Notes: generated from the sequence alone by a model not told the origin. A DNA stretch of 64,000 nucleotides from Campylobacteraceae bacterium (GCA_027034975.1 JALVWQ010000066.1:4935-68934); one strand, 5' to 3'; shown: positions 16,326-25,936, numbered from the stretch's first letter. Made by a program: numbers and translations.

Positions 16326-18603
16326 TGGCACTACCTACTTTTTTGATATTTATTTTGCTAAATCTATAAGAGGATACCGTAAAGGCACTTAATCCCATAT
16401 CGAAAGTTGGGTTTAAAGCGATAGTTCCTTTGAGAGATGTGTCAATCGTAAACACTCGTTGGAACTTTTTACCATCTATCTCGAACTCTACAGTATCACC
16501 CTCACTCAGCTTCGCTGCAGTCGCAAACTGCTGGGTTCCTACAAGCTTTGCCTCCATTTTTGTTAGCTTCGCTTTCTGGGTAAATGGATTTGGGTTGTGT
16601 GGAGGATTTACACAATAAACCACCACTCCATCGAAGCTAGGCAACTCTTCTGGCTCCTCTAGCTCTAAACTCCCCTCGCTCTCGCTCTCCTCCAAGGTAT
16701 AACCGCGAATATCTTCGCCAGCTACAGAGAATCCAATCTCTAAATCATCAAAAGCAACGCCTCTAAAGCCTGCCTCTTTTGGCAACTCTTGGGTTAAATC
16801 GATTGTATATTCACTACCAACTCCTAATGCCTTTGCAATATCATTGAGGATATATCCATCATATCCCAATGCAACATGGAGCGGCACAACTCTCTTCTCA
16901 ATAGTGGTAATTGTTCCCTCTTGCTGGTTGAGTGCTGGCATATCTAAATCGCCATCACCTAAAGCACTCAGGGTAAAGTCGGCATCACAGTTGTAACCAA
17001 CACTATACCCCTCATTACCGCTGCTTAAATCGCAAATAAGGCTAACTCCTAAGCTGTTTCCAGATGGCGGCACTATAACTACATTAAAGCTACTAAACTT
17101 CTCAATTGCTACGATGATCTTTGCAATATTTTCAACTCTTGGGTGGTTAAAGATATCCTCACCCACAATAAGAGTAAACCTCTTTCGCTTCCAGAAATCA
17201 CCCTTAATAGCATCGAGCTCCTCTTCTGAAACAGAAGATTCACCACTTAAGTTTCCAATATCTAACTCTTCTATATAACTCTTTAACGAATCAGGCACTT
17301 CACTCTCTCTTGTTAAGAGCTCCAAAAGGAGTGCCGCTACACCCTCTTCGCTTCCAGGTTCATACTTTACAAAACGAGTTACTAGGTTTTGTATTGAGGC
17401 ATCCTCAATTGGATGCATATAGATCACTCTTGCCTTATTTCGTTTTACTGCCATAGCAACATGGTTTTTCACCATCGGAGCATCATCTTTTAGACGCGTT
17501 GCAAAGCTAATAACTACATCGCTCTCGCTAACATCTTTTAAGCTACCACCCCAAAAGCGTCGCCCACTAGCTGCTTGGTAAACTTTAAGGAAGCGACTAA
17601 AGCCATAGGCATCGCTACACTCTAATCTAGCACCTGTTTGATTCGCAATTTTTTGAAGCAGAAGAGCCTCTTCGTTTGTAGTAAGTCCACTCATTCGAAT
17701 AATATCAGCTCGCTTCATCACCTCAACAGCAGTCTCGAGCTTCGCAGGGTCTTTAAAGGCATTTCGGTTCTCAAAATCGAAACCAAATCGTCCTGCACCA
17801 CAGAGTGAACTAAACTCAAAATTATTCGTAACTCTATAGATCTTCTCTTCAGGATTCTCGATGCTCTCATGCTTTGTCTCATATGTAAGCTCACACCCAG
17901 CACTACAAAAAGCACAAGCACTAGGAATTTTATTTAACTCCCAAGCATTTGAGGTATATTTAAAATCTGTGCTTACAAGTGCACCCACAGGGCAGACAGC
18001 CATACACTCGCCACAACTTACACAGTCACTCTCTGGCTGCGTATTTACAATGATCGACTTATAGCCACCAACACTAATTTGTAGCTGCTCGCTTCCAACA
18101 ATCTCGTTACAGACCCTTACGCACTTCTCACACATAATACAAAGTGCTGGATCGTAACTAATAAAGCCCCAATCTTGCACTGGGCGATGCATATCTTTGG
18201 CTGTAAAGCTCTGCTGCGACACATTAAACTCTAAAGTCTTATTTTGGAGATCACACTCTCCACTCTTATCGCAGACACCACACTCAAGTGGGTGGTTGAC
18301 ATCGTAGAGCTTCATAATGTTTTGACGCTCTCTCTCAAGATCTTTTGTGTTGGTAGTAATGACCGCTCCATCTACCGCCTTCTCTTGGCAAGAGAGGATC
18401 ATTCCATCAACACCCTCGACCTCGACAACACACATACGGCACGATGCAATAGGCTCCACCTTTGTTAAGTAGCACATTGTAGGAATGTAGATATCATTCT
18501 CTCTTGCTACTTGCAAAATAGTTTTGCCATACTCGGTTGTTATCTCTTTCCCATCAATTGTAATGGTAATTGTCTTATTCTTCTTATTTGCAACTACACC
18601 CAT
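16318..18603 (-). CDS. nuoG: NADH-quinone oxidoreductase subunit G, first copy
   Basis: A 761-aa paralogue of the next gene with the same layout: 2Fe-2S domain (CYLTKVEPIASCRMCVVEVE), HPLECGVCDKSGECDLQ, CIMCEKCVRVC, CVSCGECMAVCPVGAL, CAFCSAGCELTYETK and SLCGAGRFG. All ligands needed for five clusters appear to be present in both copies. The two proteins differ clearly throughout, so the duplication is old. Together with the F replacement just upstream, the paralogues may form an extended electron wire or have split roles (inference). Confidence 0.93.
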   Translation of the reverse strand: MGVVANKKNKTITITIDGKEITTEYGKTILQVARENDIYIPTMCYLTKVEPIASCRMCVVEVEGVDGMILSCQEKAVDGAVITTNTKDLERERQNIMKLYDVNHPLECGVCDKSGECDLQNKTLEFNVSQQSFTAKDMHRPVQDWGFISYDPALCIMCEKCVRVCNEIVGSEQLQISVGGYKSIIVNTQPESDCVSCGECMAVCPVGALVSTDFKYTSNAWELNKIPSACAFCSAGCELTYETKHESIENPEEKIYRVTNNFEFSSLCGAGRFGFDFENRNAFKDPAKLETAVEVMKRADIIRMSGLTTNEEALLLQKIANQTGARLECSDAYGFSRFLKVYQAASGRRFWGGSLKDVSESDVVISFATRLKDDAPMVKNHVAMAVKRNKARVIYMHPIEDASIQNLVTRFVKYEPGSEEGVAALLLELLTRESEVPDSLKSYIEELDIGNLSGESSVSEEELDAIKGDFWKRKRFTLIVGEDIFNHPRVENIAKIIVAIEKFSSFNVVIVPPSGNSLGVSLICDLSSGNEGYSVGYNCDADFTLSALGDGDLDMPALNQQEGTITTIEKRVVPLHVALGYDGYILNDIAKALGVGSEYTIDLTQELPKEAGFRGVAFDDLEIGFSVAGEDIRGYTLEESESEGSLELEEPEELPSFDGVVVYCVNPPHNPNPFTQKAKLTKMEAKLVGTQQFATAAKLSEGDTVEFEIDGKKFQRVFTIDTSLKGTIALNPTFDMGLSAFTVSSYRFSKINIKKVGSANE

Positions 18604-18604
18604 A

Positions 18605-20614
18605 TCACACCGCCACCATTGCTATATAGTAACAACGCATACAACGCTCTGCCTCTGCAATTGCCTGCTCTCCTGTAAATCCTAGGTTTACTTCGAGGTT
18701 ATTATCTTTTCGCTCATCTACACCTAGCTTTTCGCTTACCTCTCTTGGAATGCCTGGCATCCAACCACTTATCTTTTCATTTTTATTGTAGACTTTGAGC
18801 CGCTTGAGGTGATCTTCCATAATCTCATCATCTGTTAAGCTTACTTTGCCATCGTAGATGTAGCGGCTAATTACACTTGCAGCCCTTTTTGCTTGCCCCA
18901 CTGCATTTACTATTGTCATTGGACCATACTCACAATCTCCAGCGGCAAAGAGCCCTGGTCTTGAGCTCATATAATCTTTTCCATTGGTTAAGATTGTATT
19001 CCAGCTAGTTAGCTCAATATTCCACTCCTCTGGCAAAATAGAGAGGTCGGCACTCTGTGAAACTGCTGGAATTAAGAAGTCACACTCAATCTCAAAATCA
19101 GCCCCCTCTATCTTTACAAGTTGCGGACGCCCACCATCAGGGTCTGGCACAAGCTCAAAGCGATTTACTATGAGCTTTTTAAGCTTATCATTCTCATCCA
19201 CAATCTCTTCGACTGCTGAGTGGAAGATAAACTCTACACCCTCTTCAACCGCTTCGTGGTACTCTTCGTAAGTGGTATTTCTAATAATTGTCTTCTCATC
19301 TCGACGATAGAGCATAATTACCTTCTTCGCACCCTCACGAATAGAGCATCGCACAACATCCATCGAGGTAAATCCACCCCCAACGCAGACAACCGTCTTA
19401 TCTTTAAGATCTTCGCTAGCAGGGGAACCGATTCTATATTTGTGCCATAGGTTTACCTTATCGAGCATCGAAATCGCACCCCAATAGCCTTCGATCTCTT
19501 CGCGTTCATTCTTTGCACGCACCTTTTTAGAGAGTCGTGTACCAAATGCAAGTAGCGTAGCATCATACTCAGCATCGATCTCTTTTAGACGCTCGGCATC
19601 TACACGATGATTTGTATAAACATTAACTGTTGGCAAAGAGGTAACAAGCTCTATATCTTTATTATACTTCTCAATTGGCATACGGTACTGCGGCACCCCT
19701 ACTGCAACCTCACCACCAAGCACTGGTAACTCTTCGAAAATATCGACTTGAATCCCCTCTAATCCTAAGTAGTAAGCGGCTGTTAACCCTGCAGGACCAG
19801 CACCAACAATAGCAACCTTCTTTCCATCGTTTCTAGGAGGCTTCGGCTCTTGCGGATGGAACCACTCCATATGGTGATCTGTCTCATAATCAGCACCAAG
19901 TCGCTTAAGCTCCATAATAGAGATAGGCTCATCAAGATTTGCTCTTCTACACGCATCTTCGCAAGGGTGTGGACAGACACGACCACAAGTGTGAGCAAGT
20001 GGCATTGTTTGTCGTGTCGCAGCTAAAGAGTCGGTAAACTCCATATCGCGTACACCCTCGATATATGCCGGAATATCAACATGGCTTGGGCACATATCGA
20101 TACATGGAGCGGTAATTTTAGCAATATACTTTGTATCGCTATCGTACTCATGTGACTTTGTCTGCTCTAAAATGCACTTATCAAACTGCTCTTTAAAGTT
20201 CTCCATTAAGTCTAAGATCGGCTTAGGTACTGTGCGTCCAATCTCACACTTAGAGGTCTGCATCATCGTCTCACTTACCTCTTTGAGGTGCTCAATATCC
20301 TCGAAACTTCCCTCGCCTCTAGCAATTTTATCGAGTAGATCAAAGAGGATTCTACCACCCCAACGACCAGGAGCACAGCGTCCACACGCTTCAGAATACT
20401 CTTGATATTGGGCTGCATACTCAGTTGCAAGTTTTACTGCATCGATATTTTCATCAAATATCGCTACACCATCCCAACCGATAAATGCTCTGCTTGGCTT
20501 ATTGGTATCATACTCTAAAGGGAGCTTAAAGCTAGTCTGGGCCCACTCCTCTTTAGGGCGATTACGGTTATCAATAAACTCACCCTGCCAAGTAGAAAAG
20601 AGAATCTCTGACAT
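18605..20614 (-). CDS. NuoF replacement: Fe-S/GltD-like flavoprotein fusion
   Basis: This 669-aa protein stands in the nuoF position but lacks the NuoF FMN/NADH domain. Residues ~70-130 resemble the NuoF C-terminal Fe-S domain (EACGRCAPGR, Cys77 and Cys80; SKCEIG, Cys123), but the third Cys of the usual CxxCxxC is Gly83. Then come cysteines typical of GltD/dihydropyrimidine dehydrogenase N-termini (CIDMC 171-175; CGRVCPHPCEDAC 210-222), an FAD site VAIVGAGPAGLTAA (~267-280), an NAD(P) site VVCVGGGFTSMD (~413), an FAD-binding AAGDC motif, and a terminal CMRC. It probably oxidises NAD(P)H, or exchanges electrons with ferredoxin or flavodoxin, and feeds the NuoG proteins. Its start follows nuoE-like directly. 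Confidence 0.85.
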   Translation of the reverse strand: MSEILFSTWQGEFIDNRNRPKEEWAQTSFKLPLEYDTNKPSRAFIGWDGVAIFDENIDAVKLATEYAAQYQEYSEACGRCAPGRWGGRILFDLLDKIARGEGSFEDIEHLKEVSETMMQTSKCEIGRTVPKPILDLMENFKEQFDKCILEQTKSHEYDSDTKYIAKITAPCIDMCPSHVDIPAYIEGVRDMEFTDSLAATRQTMPLAHTCGRVCPHPCEDACRRANLDEPISIMELKRLGADYETDHHMEWFHPQEPKPPRNDGKKVAIVGAGPAGLTAAYYLGLEGIQVDIFEELPVLGGEVAVGVPQYRMPIEKYNKDIELVTSLPTVNVYTNHRVDAERLKEIDAEYDATLLAFGTRLSKKVRAKNEREEIEGYWGAISMLDKVNLWHKYRIGSPASEDLKDKTVVCVGGGFTSMDVVRCSIREGAKKVIMLYRRDEKTIIRNTTYEEYHEAVEEGVEFIFHSAVEEIVDENDKLKKLIVNRFELVPDPDGGRPQLVKIEGADFEIECDFLIPAVSQSADLSILPEEWNIELTSWNTILTNGKDYMSSRPGLFAAGDCEYGPMTIVNAVGQAKRAASVISRYIYDGKVSLTDDEIMEDHLKRLKVYNKNEKISGWMPGIPREVSEKLGVDERKDNNLEVNLGFTGEQAIAEAERCMRCYYIAMVAV

Positions 20615-20847
20615 TATTTACCCTTTTTACGAACAACTATTGTCCAATCTACTTCGCTAAACTTTAATGAGTTTAAGAGCTCATGACCATGCTCTCGTAC
20701 CACATCTGCACTCTTTTGGATCGGCGAAAAGTCACCAATCTCAAAGAGAAAAATACCAACCTCTTCATTTTTGAGATCACTCTCGATCAACTCTACCATT
20801 CTGTCATAAAAATTATCATGCAAATGTCTTAAATCATATCTCTTCAT
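20614..20847 (-). CDS. Small NuoE-position protein of complex I
   Basis: A 77-aa protein in the nuoE slot between nuoD and the nuoF replacement, starting at ATG 20847 behind AAGGATAGTGAA. It has no cysteine, so it cannot carry the 2Fe-2S cluster of true NuoE. Size and context match the small proteins that replace NuoE in Campylobacter and Helicobacter (Cj1575c/HP1264 type). Its role is probably structural, docking the electron-input module. The terminal residue pattern (VVRKKGK) is basic. Confidence 0.75.
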   Translation of the reverse strand: MKRYDLRHLHDNFYDRMVELIESDLKNEEVGIFLFEIGDFSPIQKSADVVREHGHELLNSLKFSEVDWTIVVRKKGK

Positions 20848-20871
20848 TTCACTATCCTTTATAGTGTCGAC

Positions 20872-22104
20872 CTAACGGTCAACCTCTCCAAATACGATAT
20901 TTGTACTACCAATAATTGTAACAACATCTGCTATATATGTTCCTACCAATAGATCCTGCAGTAATCCTGTATGGAAGAAGCTTGGAGCTCTTACTTTCAA
21001 TCTATATGCATACGGCTCACCTTCAGAGACAATATAGAATCCAAGCTCCCCTTTTGGCGACTCTGTAGGAGCATAAACAGTCCCTTTTGGTGGTCTCATA
21101 CCTTGAGTTACTAAGACAAAGTGCTGCATAAGAGCGTAGTTTTGTGTCATAATCTCCTCTTTTGGAGCCGAAATATACTGTGGTGCATGTGCCATCAATT
21201 TCGGCTCAGTCTTTGGATACATAGAGATAAGCTGTCTGAGAATCTTAATAGACTCCTTCATCTCCTCCATATAGAGGCGATATCGTCCATAGCTATCTTT
21301 TCTATCTGTTACAGGAATATCAAAATCTAACTCATCATAGAGCTCATATGGCTCCTCTTTTCGAACATCGTAAGCGATACCAGAACCTCTTAGCATTGGG
21401 CCAGTACAACCCCAACTGAGTGCATCTTCTGGCTCTAATACACCTACATCTTCAAGACGCATCTTCCAGATTCTATTCTCTGTCAAGAGATCTTCGTAGA
21501 GTTTAATCTGATCTGGAAGCTTATTTAAGAAGTTTGCTAAACTCTCTATCCAGCCCGGTGGTAGATCAAGAGGTACTCCCCCAATTCTTACTGCTGCGTG
21601 TGTTAGTCTTGCACCACAGTAGTCCTCCATTAAGTCCATTGCAAACTCTCGCTCTCTAAATGCATATAAGAAGATAGACATCGCCCCAACATCGAGTGCG
21701 TGCGTTGCCAAGAAGAAGAGGTGAGAGATAATTCTATTCAGTTCAAGAAGCATCGTTCGAATAACTTTTGCACGGCGAGGCACCTTATCTTCGATACCAA
21801 GTAGTCTCTCTACAGCAAGAGCAAATGCGTAGTTATTCGAAGTCGATGCGATATAGTCAAGTCTATCTGTTGTTGGCAAAAACTCATTATAGATCATATT
21901 CTCAGCCATCTTCTCTACACCACGATGGAGATATCCAATATCTGGATAGGCTTTAACAACTTGCTCTCCTTGTAGCTCTAATACAAGACGAAGTTGACCG
22001 TGTGCAGAAGGGTGCTGAGGACCAAAGTTGATAACCATAGTGTTATCTTTTCGCTCAAAGTTAAGGTTCTCAAAAAAGGGTTTTAATTTATTCGGCTGTT
22101 GCAT
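20872..22104 (-). CDS. nuoD: NADH-quinone oxidoreductase subunit D
   Basis: A 410-aa subunit related to hydrogenase large subunits; it lines the quinone-binding pocket. The signature [19 protein letters not shown] has the conserved His residues of the quinone site. [24 protein letters not shown] and the C-terminal DPVFGEVDR-like end (NIVFGEVDR) are intact. A strong RBS (AGGAG) precedes ATG 22104. NuoC and NuoD are separate genes here, not fused as in E. coli. Confidence 0.97.
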   Translation of the reverse strand: MQQPNKLKPFFENLNFERKDNTMVINFGPQHPSAHGQLRLVLELQGEQVVKAYPDIGYLHRGVEKMAENMIYNEFLPTTDRLDYIASTSNNYAFALAVERLLGIEDKVPRRAKVIRTMLLELNRIISHLFFLATHALDVGAMSIFLYAFREREFAMDLMEDYCGARLTHAAVRIGGVPLDLPPGWIESLANFLNKLPDQIKLYEDLLTENRIWKMRLEDVGVLEPEDALSWGCTGPMLRGSGIAYDVRKEEPYELYDELDFDIPVTDRKDSYGRYRLYMEEMKESIKILRQLISMYPKTEPKLMAHAPQYISAPKEEIMTQNYALMQHFVLVTQGMRPPKGTVYAPTESPKGELGFYIVSEGEPYAYRLKVRAPSFFHTGLLQDLLVGTYIADVVTIIGSTNIVFGEVDR

Positions 22105-22112
22105 CGTCTCTC

Positions 22113-22913
22113 CTATCTTCTATTCTCAAGCTCTTTTGAGCCAGTGGTATAGTCTGTTAAGAATGTCTTAGAGTATCCATCCTCAATGCTTGTCTTAGTC
22201 TTATCAACAAGTTCAGGATCAGCACCAAATGGTACTTCGTGACCAACTCGTGCAAATCTTTGCGTATCGTAGCGATCAATTGTCGCAGTATCACGAATCT
22301 CAGGTCCAATAATATCGCGGTACTCTTTACCAAAGATCTTATCTACCTCATACCATGAAGCGTGCTCATCCCCTTGAAGTGGATAGGTTTTAAGGAGTGG
22401 ATGCCCTACCCAATCATCTGGCATAAGAATTCTCTTAAGATATGAGTGGTTGTTCACATAGATACCAAACATATCATACATTTCGCGTTCTGCAAAGTTT
22501 GCCATCTTATAAATACTCTCAACACTCTCAATCGCTTGATCCTCTTTGATTCGTGTTACTACACGCAATCTCTGTGCTTTATCGAGATTTAAGAGTTGGT
22601 AGAATACCTCAAACTCTCCATCTTGTGCTAAGTAATCTACTGCACTTAACTCACTACACATCTTAACGCAACTCTTCTCTTTAAGCGTTTTGAGTGTCTC
22701 TACATTCTGCTCAGGGTTGATCTTAATCACTAACTGTCCTAACTCAACGAAGCTCTCTAAAACTTCAATACCACTCTCTTTAAGGGTCTCAAGAACCTCT
22801 GCAAAGTAGCTCCCCTCCTCTACGCTCCCTCTTGGAACTCGTGGAGCGACCCAGAATCTATCTGTATATTTCGCTTTTGCTTGTACATTTTTCTTTGGGC
22901 TATATCGTCTCAT
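22113..22913 (-). CDS. nuoC: NADH-quinone oxidoreductase subunit C
   Basis: A 266-aa subunit (30-kDa family). The core is residues ~80-200, with [45 protein letters not shown] as the family signature. An N-terminal extension of ~80 residues precedes it (basic start MRRYSPKKN, then a ferredoxin-like beta-alpha section), longer than in many NuoC. ATG 22913 overlaps the nuoB stop (TAATG). Confidence 0.95.
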   Translation of the reverse strand: MRRYSPKKNVQAKAKYTDRFWVAPRVPRGSVEEGSYFAEVLETLKESGIEVLESFVELGQLVIKINPEQNVETLKTLKEKSCVKMCSELSAVDYLAQDGEFEVFYQLLNLDKAQRLRVVTRIKEDQAIESVESIYKMANFAEREMYDMFGIYVNNHSYLKRILMPDDWVGHPLLKTYPLQGDEHASWYEVDKIFGKEYRDIIGPEIRDTATIDRYDTQRFARVGHEVPFGADPELVDKTKTSIEDGYSKTFLTDYTTGSKELENRR

Positions 22914-23425
22914 TATATAAACCTTTGCTTTTGGTTTTTCTTCATATTTGCACTCTGGCGGCGTATCTTCTTTTGTAGCATCATTACTGCATACTGCAGT
23001 GTCTCAGGACGCGGTGCACACCCTGGAAGATAGATATCAACAGGAACAATTCTATCAACACCTTGTACAATCGAATAGGTGTTAAACATACCACCTGTAT
23101 TTGCACAGCTTCCCATACTAATTACCCACTTTGGCTCTGCCATTTGGTCGTACAATCTTCGTGTAAACTCAGCGTGCTTCTTCGTAAGTGTTCCTGCAAG
23201 AATCATAACATCCGCTTGTCTTGGTGATGCTCTAAAGATAACCCCCATACGGTCAAAGTCATATCTTGAAGCACCTGAAGCCATCATCTCGATCGCACAA
23301 CACGCCAAACCATATGTAAGTGGCCAAAGTGAGTTCGAACGCCCCCAGTTGATAAGGTGATCTGCCGAAGTTAAAACTACCGGTAATCCTCCTGAAGAGG
23401 CATAATTTACTTGATGCTGTGCCAT
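22913..23425 (-). CDS. nuoB: NADH-quinone oxidoreductase subunit B
   Basis: A 170-aa subunit carrying the terminal cluster N2. The four ligands are the tandem CysCys in LACCAIEMM, the Cys in [10 protein letters not shown] and the Cys in [10 protein letters not shown] chose ATG 23425 (MAQHQVNY), which has AGGAG 8 nt upstream, over an in-frame start at 23446 inside nuoA. It passes electrons to quinone at the NuoB/NuoD interface. Confidence 0.97.
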   Translation of the reverse strand: MAQHQVNYASSGGLPVVLTSADHLINWGRSNSLWPLTYGLACCAIEMMASGASRYDFDRMGVIFRASPRQADVMILAGTLTKKHAEFTRRLYDQMAEPKWVISMGSCANTGGMFNTYSIVQGVDRIVPVDIYLPGCAPRPETLQYAVMMLQKKIRRQSANMKKNQKQRFI

Positions 23426-23796
23426 TCTAACGCTCCTTTTTTCCATGCATATACAAATCCAATTGCAAGTAGTACGATAAACATAATCATCTCAAAGAAT
23501 CCAAACCACCCAAGAGGCTTAAAATCGATTGCCCAAGGGAACATAAAGACTATCTCCACATCAAAAAGAATAAAGAGAAGTGCAATTAAGTAGAACTGTA
23601 CCGAAATTGTGTTCGGCTGTCTATCTGGCTCTGGACCACACTCATAGATTGAAAGCTTTAGCTTCTCCGTATCCAACTTTGCAAGTTTTCTACTAACAAA
23701 CCTTGCCAAAAAAAGTGTTGCCGGAAAGGCAACAGCTGTCAATAAAAATAGAACAAAAGCTCCAAAATATGGATGCTCAGTTACAATATGTGTCAT
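23407..23796 (-). CDS. nuoA: NADH-quinone oxidoreductase subunit A
   Basis: A 129-aa subunit with three membrane helices, including the conserved loop [12 protein letters not shown] (Cys loop of the quinone cavity) and [13 protein letters not shown] chose ATG 23796 ([11 protein letters not shown]), 6 nt after AAAGGGG, over an upstream in-frame start at 23853 that would add a non-conserved Cys-rich leader. It is the first gene of the 15-gene operon. Confidence 0.96.
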   Translation of the reverse strand: MTHIVTEHPYFGAFVLFLLTAVAFPATLFLARFVSRKLAKLDTEKLKLSIYECGPEPDRQPNTISVQFYLIALLFILFDVEIVFMFPWAIDFKPLGWFGFFEMIMFIVLLAIGFVYAWKKGALEWHSIK

Positions 23797-23824
23797 TTTT
23801 ACCCCTTTGCAATTTCTACACACC

Positions 23825-23897
23825 GGCACCTCTAGTAAAAGCTCGATCCTCACTTCTTACAATGAGGTAATGGGTTTAAACTATTAGTAGAGGTGCC
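23825..23897 (-). promoter_or_regulatory. Structured 5' leader of the nuo operon
   Basis: The outer arms are 23825-23841 (GGCACCTCTAGTAAAAG) and 23881-23897 (CTATTAGTAGAGGTGCC), inverted repeats with three mismatches. Nested inside is CCTCA-CTTCTTACAA-TGAGG (23849-23868). Both lie between the likely -10 box and the nuoA RBS, so the mRNA leader can fold into a two-tier hairpin. It matches no riboswitch class I recognise. Confidence 0.5.
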
Positions 23898-23927
23898 CTT
23901 AAAGTATCACATATTAACAGATATTAG

Positions 23928-23933
23928 ATTATA
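23928..23933 (-). promoter_or_regulatory. -10 box of the nuo operon
   Basis: TATAAT on the minus strand (within CTATAATCTAATATC), about 130 bases before nuoA. The upstream DNA is A/T tracts without a -35 consensus, as expected for Campylobacterota sigma-70 promoters. The predicted transcript begins just before the leader hairpins. Confidence 0.5.
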
Positions 23934-24018
23934 GAGAAATAGTATTATCTTTTTTTATAAATCTTTATTATTGTAATGTAACAGCTCGAAACAGTTTTTA
24001 AAAAGAAAAGGAGAGAAG

Positions 24019-24084
24019 TCTCAAGAAAATTGAGAGCTTAAAACCAAAAGAGACTCATTTTCCCTTGCTACGCCAAGAGTCTCT
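24019..24084 (-). terminator. Hairpins downstream of purN
   Basis: Two perfect hairpins lie just beyond purN: AGAGACTC (24049-24056) with GAGTCTCT (24077-24084), and TCTCAA (24019-24024) with TTGAGA (24030-24035). The second is followed on the minus strand by a pyrimidine/T-rich stretch (CTTTTCTTTTT), so it may end purN transcription before the nuo promoter. Confidence 0.4.
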
Positions 24085-24095
24085 ATGTTACTAAA

Positions 24096-24644
24096 TTACT
24101 CTAAAACCTTTAGTATAGCTTCGGCAAGTGCCTCTTTTTCTATCTTTCTTACTCTTTTATAGTAATCATCAAAACTCAAACCCTCTTTGAGGATGCTCTT
24201 TTGGAGAATAATCTTGCCACTATCAAGTTCACTTGTTACAAAATGTACTGTTACCCCTCCTTCAGGGTGCTCATCTTCGTAACTCTTCTCTATAGCATGC
24301 AATCCTTTATGACGCGGTAGCAAAGAGGGGTGGAGATTAATAGCCGTTACAGCCTCAGTAAAGATTGGGGTTAAGATGCGCATAAAACCAGCTAAAACAA
24401 CCAAATCTAAATGATATTTTTGCAACTCTTTAACAAGCTCTCTATCAAAATATTTGCGACTCTTAAACCCTTTTGAGTCAATAATTTTAAGAGGGATATT
24501 GTACTCCTCTGCAAAAGTAATTCCGCCAGCTTTTGGATTATTCGTTAAAGCTACTGCAACCTCTAACTTATTGTTGTGTAAATGCTTTAGAATATACTCA
24601 AAATTGGTACCGCTTCCACTAAACAAAACCGCAATTCTCTTCAT
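24096..24644 (-). CDS. purN: Phosphoribosylglycinamide formyltransferase
   Basis: A 182-aa enzyme (GART) that transfers the formyl group of 10-formyl-THF to GAR in purine synthesis. It has the N-terminal ribonucleotide loop VLFSGSGTNFE, VVLAGFMRIL, and the catalytic triad region INLHPSLLPRHKGLHA (Asn, His) with the Asp in GGVTVHFVTSELDSG. Length is typical. It starts at ATG 24644 after an AAGGAGAAAGGG RBS and is divergent from the SQR-like gene. Confidence 0.95.
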   Translation of the reverse strand: MKRIAVLFSGSGTNFEYILKHLHNNKLEVAVALTNNPKAGGITFAEEYNIPLKIIDSKGFKSRKYFDRELVKELQKYHLDLVVLAGFMRILTPIFTEAVTAINLHPSLLPRHKGLHAIEKSYEDEHPEGGVTVHFVTSELDSGKIILQKSILKEGLSFDDYYKRVRKIEKEALAEAILKVLE

Positions 24645-24722
24645 CCCTTTCTCCTTGGGTGCAATGGTAACAAAAATTAACTTTAAAGATCGTTCTAAGT
24701 TTAGTATGGTAATATATGTATT

Positions 24723-24728
24723 TATAAT
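24723..24728 (+). promoter_or_regulatory. -10 box of the SQR-like gene
   Basis: TATAAT at 24723-24728, 20 bases before the ATG. The leader would be very short, so a box slightly further upstream is possible. Confidence 0.35.
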
Positions 24729-24748
24729 GCATAATATAAGGAAAGCTT

Positions 24749-25936
24749 ATGAACAATCAGAAAAAAGTATTAATTTTAGGTGGCGGTTTTGCAGGACTTG
24801 AGGCTGCTATCTTCTTAAGAAAAGCAAATATTGATGTTACACTTATCTCAAATAGAGACTACTTCTATATCTATCCTACCTCTATTTGGATTCCCACAGG
24901 TGAAGCAAAGTTTGAAGATATTGCCGTCCCTTTAGAAGATCTCAGCAAAGCACATGGCTTTGAACTTATTATCGATGATGTCGAAGCAATCTATGCAAAA
25001 GAGAAGCGCGTTGTATGCAAAAAAGGAGAGTATAGTAGTGAATACTTGATTGTTGCAATAGGAAGCGGCAAAATGGAGCATGAGGGAAGTGAAAACTTTC
25101 TCTCTATCTGTGGTGAACCAGAAGAGTCAATCGCTATTAAAGAGCAGATTGATGCCCTTATTGCAAAAGGGAGCGGCAAAATAGCTATGGGATTTGGCGG
25201 CAACCCAAAAGATCCAAGTAATGTGCGTGGAGGCCCAGCATTTGAGGTGCTCTTTAATGTGCATAACCAACTCAAAAAATTGGGTATCCGTGACAAATTC
25301 GAACTAACCTTCTTTGCTCCAATGGCTGAGCCGGGTGCAAGAATGGGAAAACAAGCACTAAAAATGATGGATATCTTCTTTAAAAAACTCAATATCAATA
25401 CCCACTTTGGAAAAAAGATTAAAAGATTCGAAGATGACGGAATTATCTTTGAAGATGATAGCAAATTAGCAAGCGACTTTACCATGTTTATTCCTGCAGG
25501 AAATGGACATAAAGTCTTCCAAAATAGTGACCTTCCGCTCAACGAAGCAGGACTCATTAAAGTAAATGACTACTGCGAAGTGGTAGCCGAAGATGGCACA
25601 ATATTCGAAAAGACATTCGCTATCGGTGATAGTGTAGCACTTGAAGGTCCAGATTGGCGTGCAAAACAAGGTCATATTGCCGAGGTAATGGCAAGAAATA
25701 CCGCCTTCAATATCGAGCAAATCGAAAAAGGAGGCAGCGAACGAAAAGGATACAAAGAGCATCTTAATATCCTCTGCGTAATGGATAGCGGCGATGGTGC
25801 TGCCTTTGTCTACCGCGACAATAAGGGTGGTAAAATGATTCCTCTCCCAATTATTGGACACTGGCTCAAAAAAGGATGGGGCTGGTACTGTCGCAACTCA
25901 AAACTTGGCAAAATCCCAAGAATCCCTGGAATGTAA
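24749..25936 (+). CDS. SQR/NDH-2-like FAD-dependent oxidoreductase
   Basis: A 395-aa two-Rossmann flavoprotein. It has the N-terminal FAD site VLILGGGFAGLEAA (7-20), a second-domain region with AMGFGGNP, and the FAD-closing FAIGDSVAL. The family includes sulfide:quinone reductases, flavocytochrome c sulfide dehydrogenase and NDH-2. Cysteines occur at 90 and 121 and later in DYCEVV, ILCVMD and YCRNSK, but the spacing does not clearly reproduce the catalytic pair of characterised SQRs. The C-terminus has hydrophobic/aromatic residues (IIGHWLKKGWGWY) suited to membrane association. RBS AAGGAAAG. Sulfide or NADH as donor is undecided. Confidence 0.7.
   Translation: MNNQKKVLILGGGFAGLEAAIFLRKANIDVTLISNRDYFYIYPTSIWIPTGEAKFEDIAVPLEDLSKAHGFELIIDDVEAIYAKEKRVVCKKGEYSSEYLIVAIGSGKMEHEGSENFLSICGEPEESIAIKEQIDALIAKGSGKIAMGFGGNPKDPSNVRGGPAFEVLFNVHNQLKKLGIRDKFELTFFAPMAEPGARMGKQALKMMDIFFKKLNINTHFGKKIKRFEDDGIIFEDDSKLASDFTMFIPAGNGHKVFQNSDLPLNEAGLIKVNDYCEVVAEDGTIFEKTFAIGDSVALEGPDWRAKQGHIAEVMARNTAFNIEQIEKGGSERKGYKEHLNILCVMDSGDGAAFVYRDNKGGKMIPLPIIGHWLKKGWGWYCRNSKLGKIPRIPGM

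Noticed and set aside
14010-18603. Second nuoG as an assembly artefact
   Set aside because: The two copies differ throughout at protein level and are not near-identical, so collapse or duplication by assembly is unlikely.
24991-25557. Long minus-strand open frame inside the SQR-like gene
   Set aside because: It is antisense to a well-conserved flavoprotein, has low-complexity Ser/Leu/Ile composition and no RBS.
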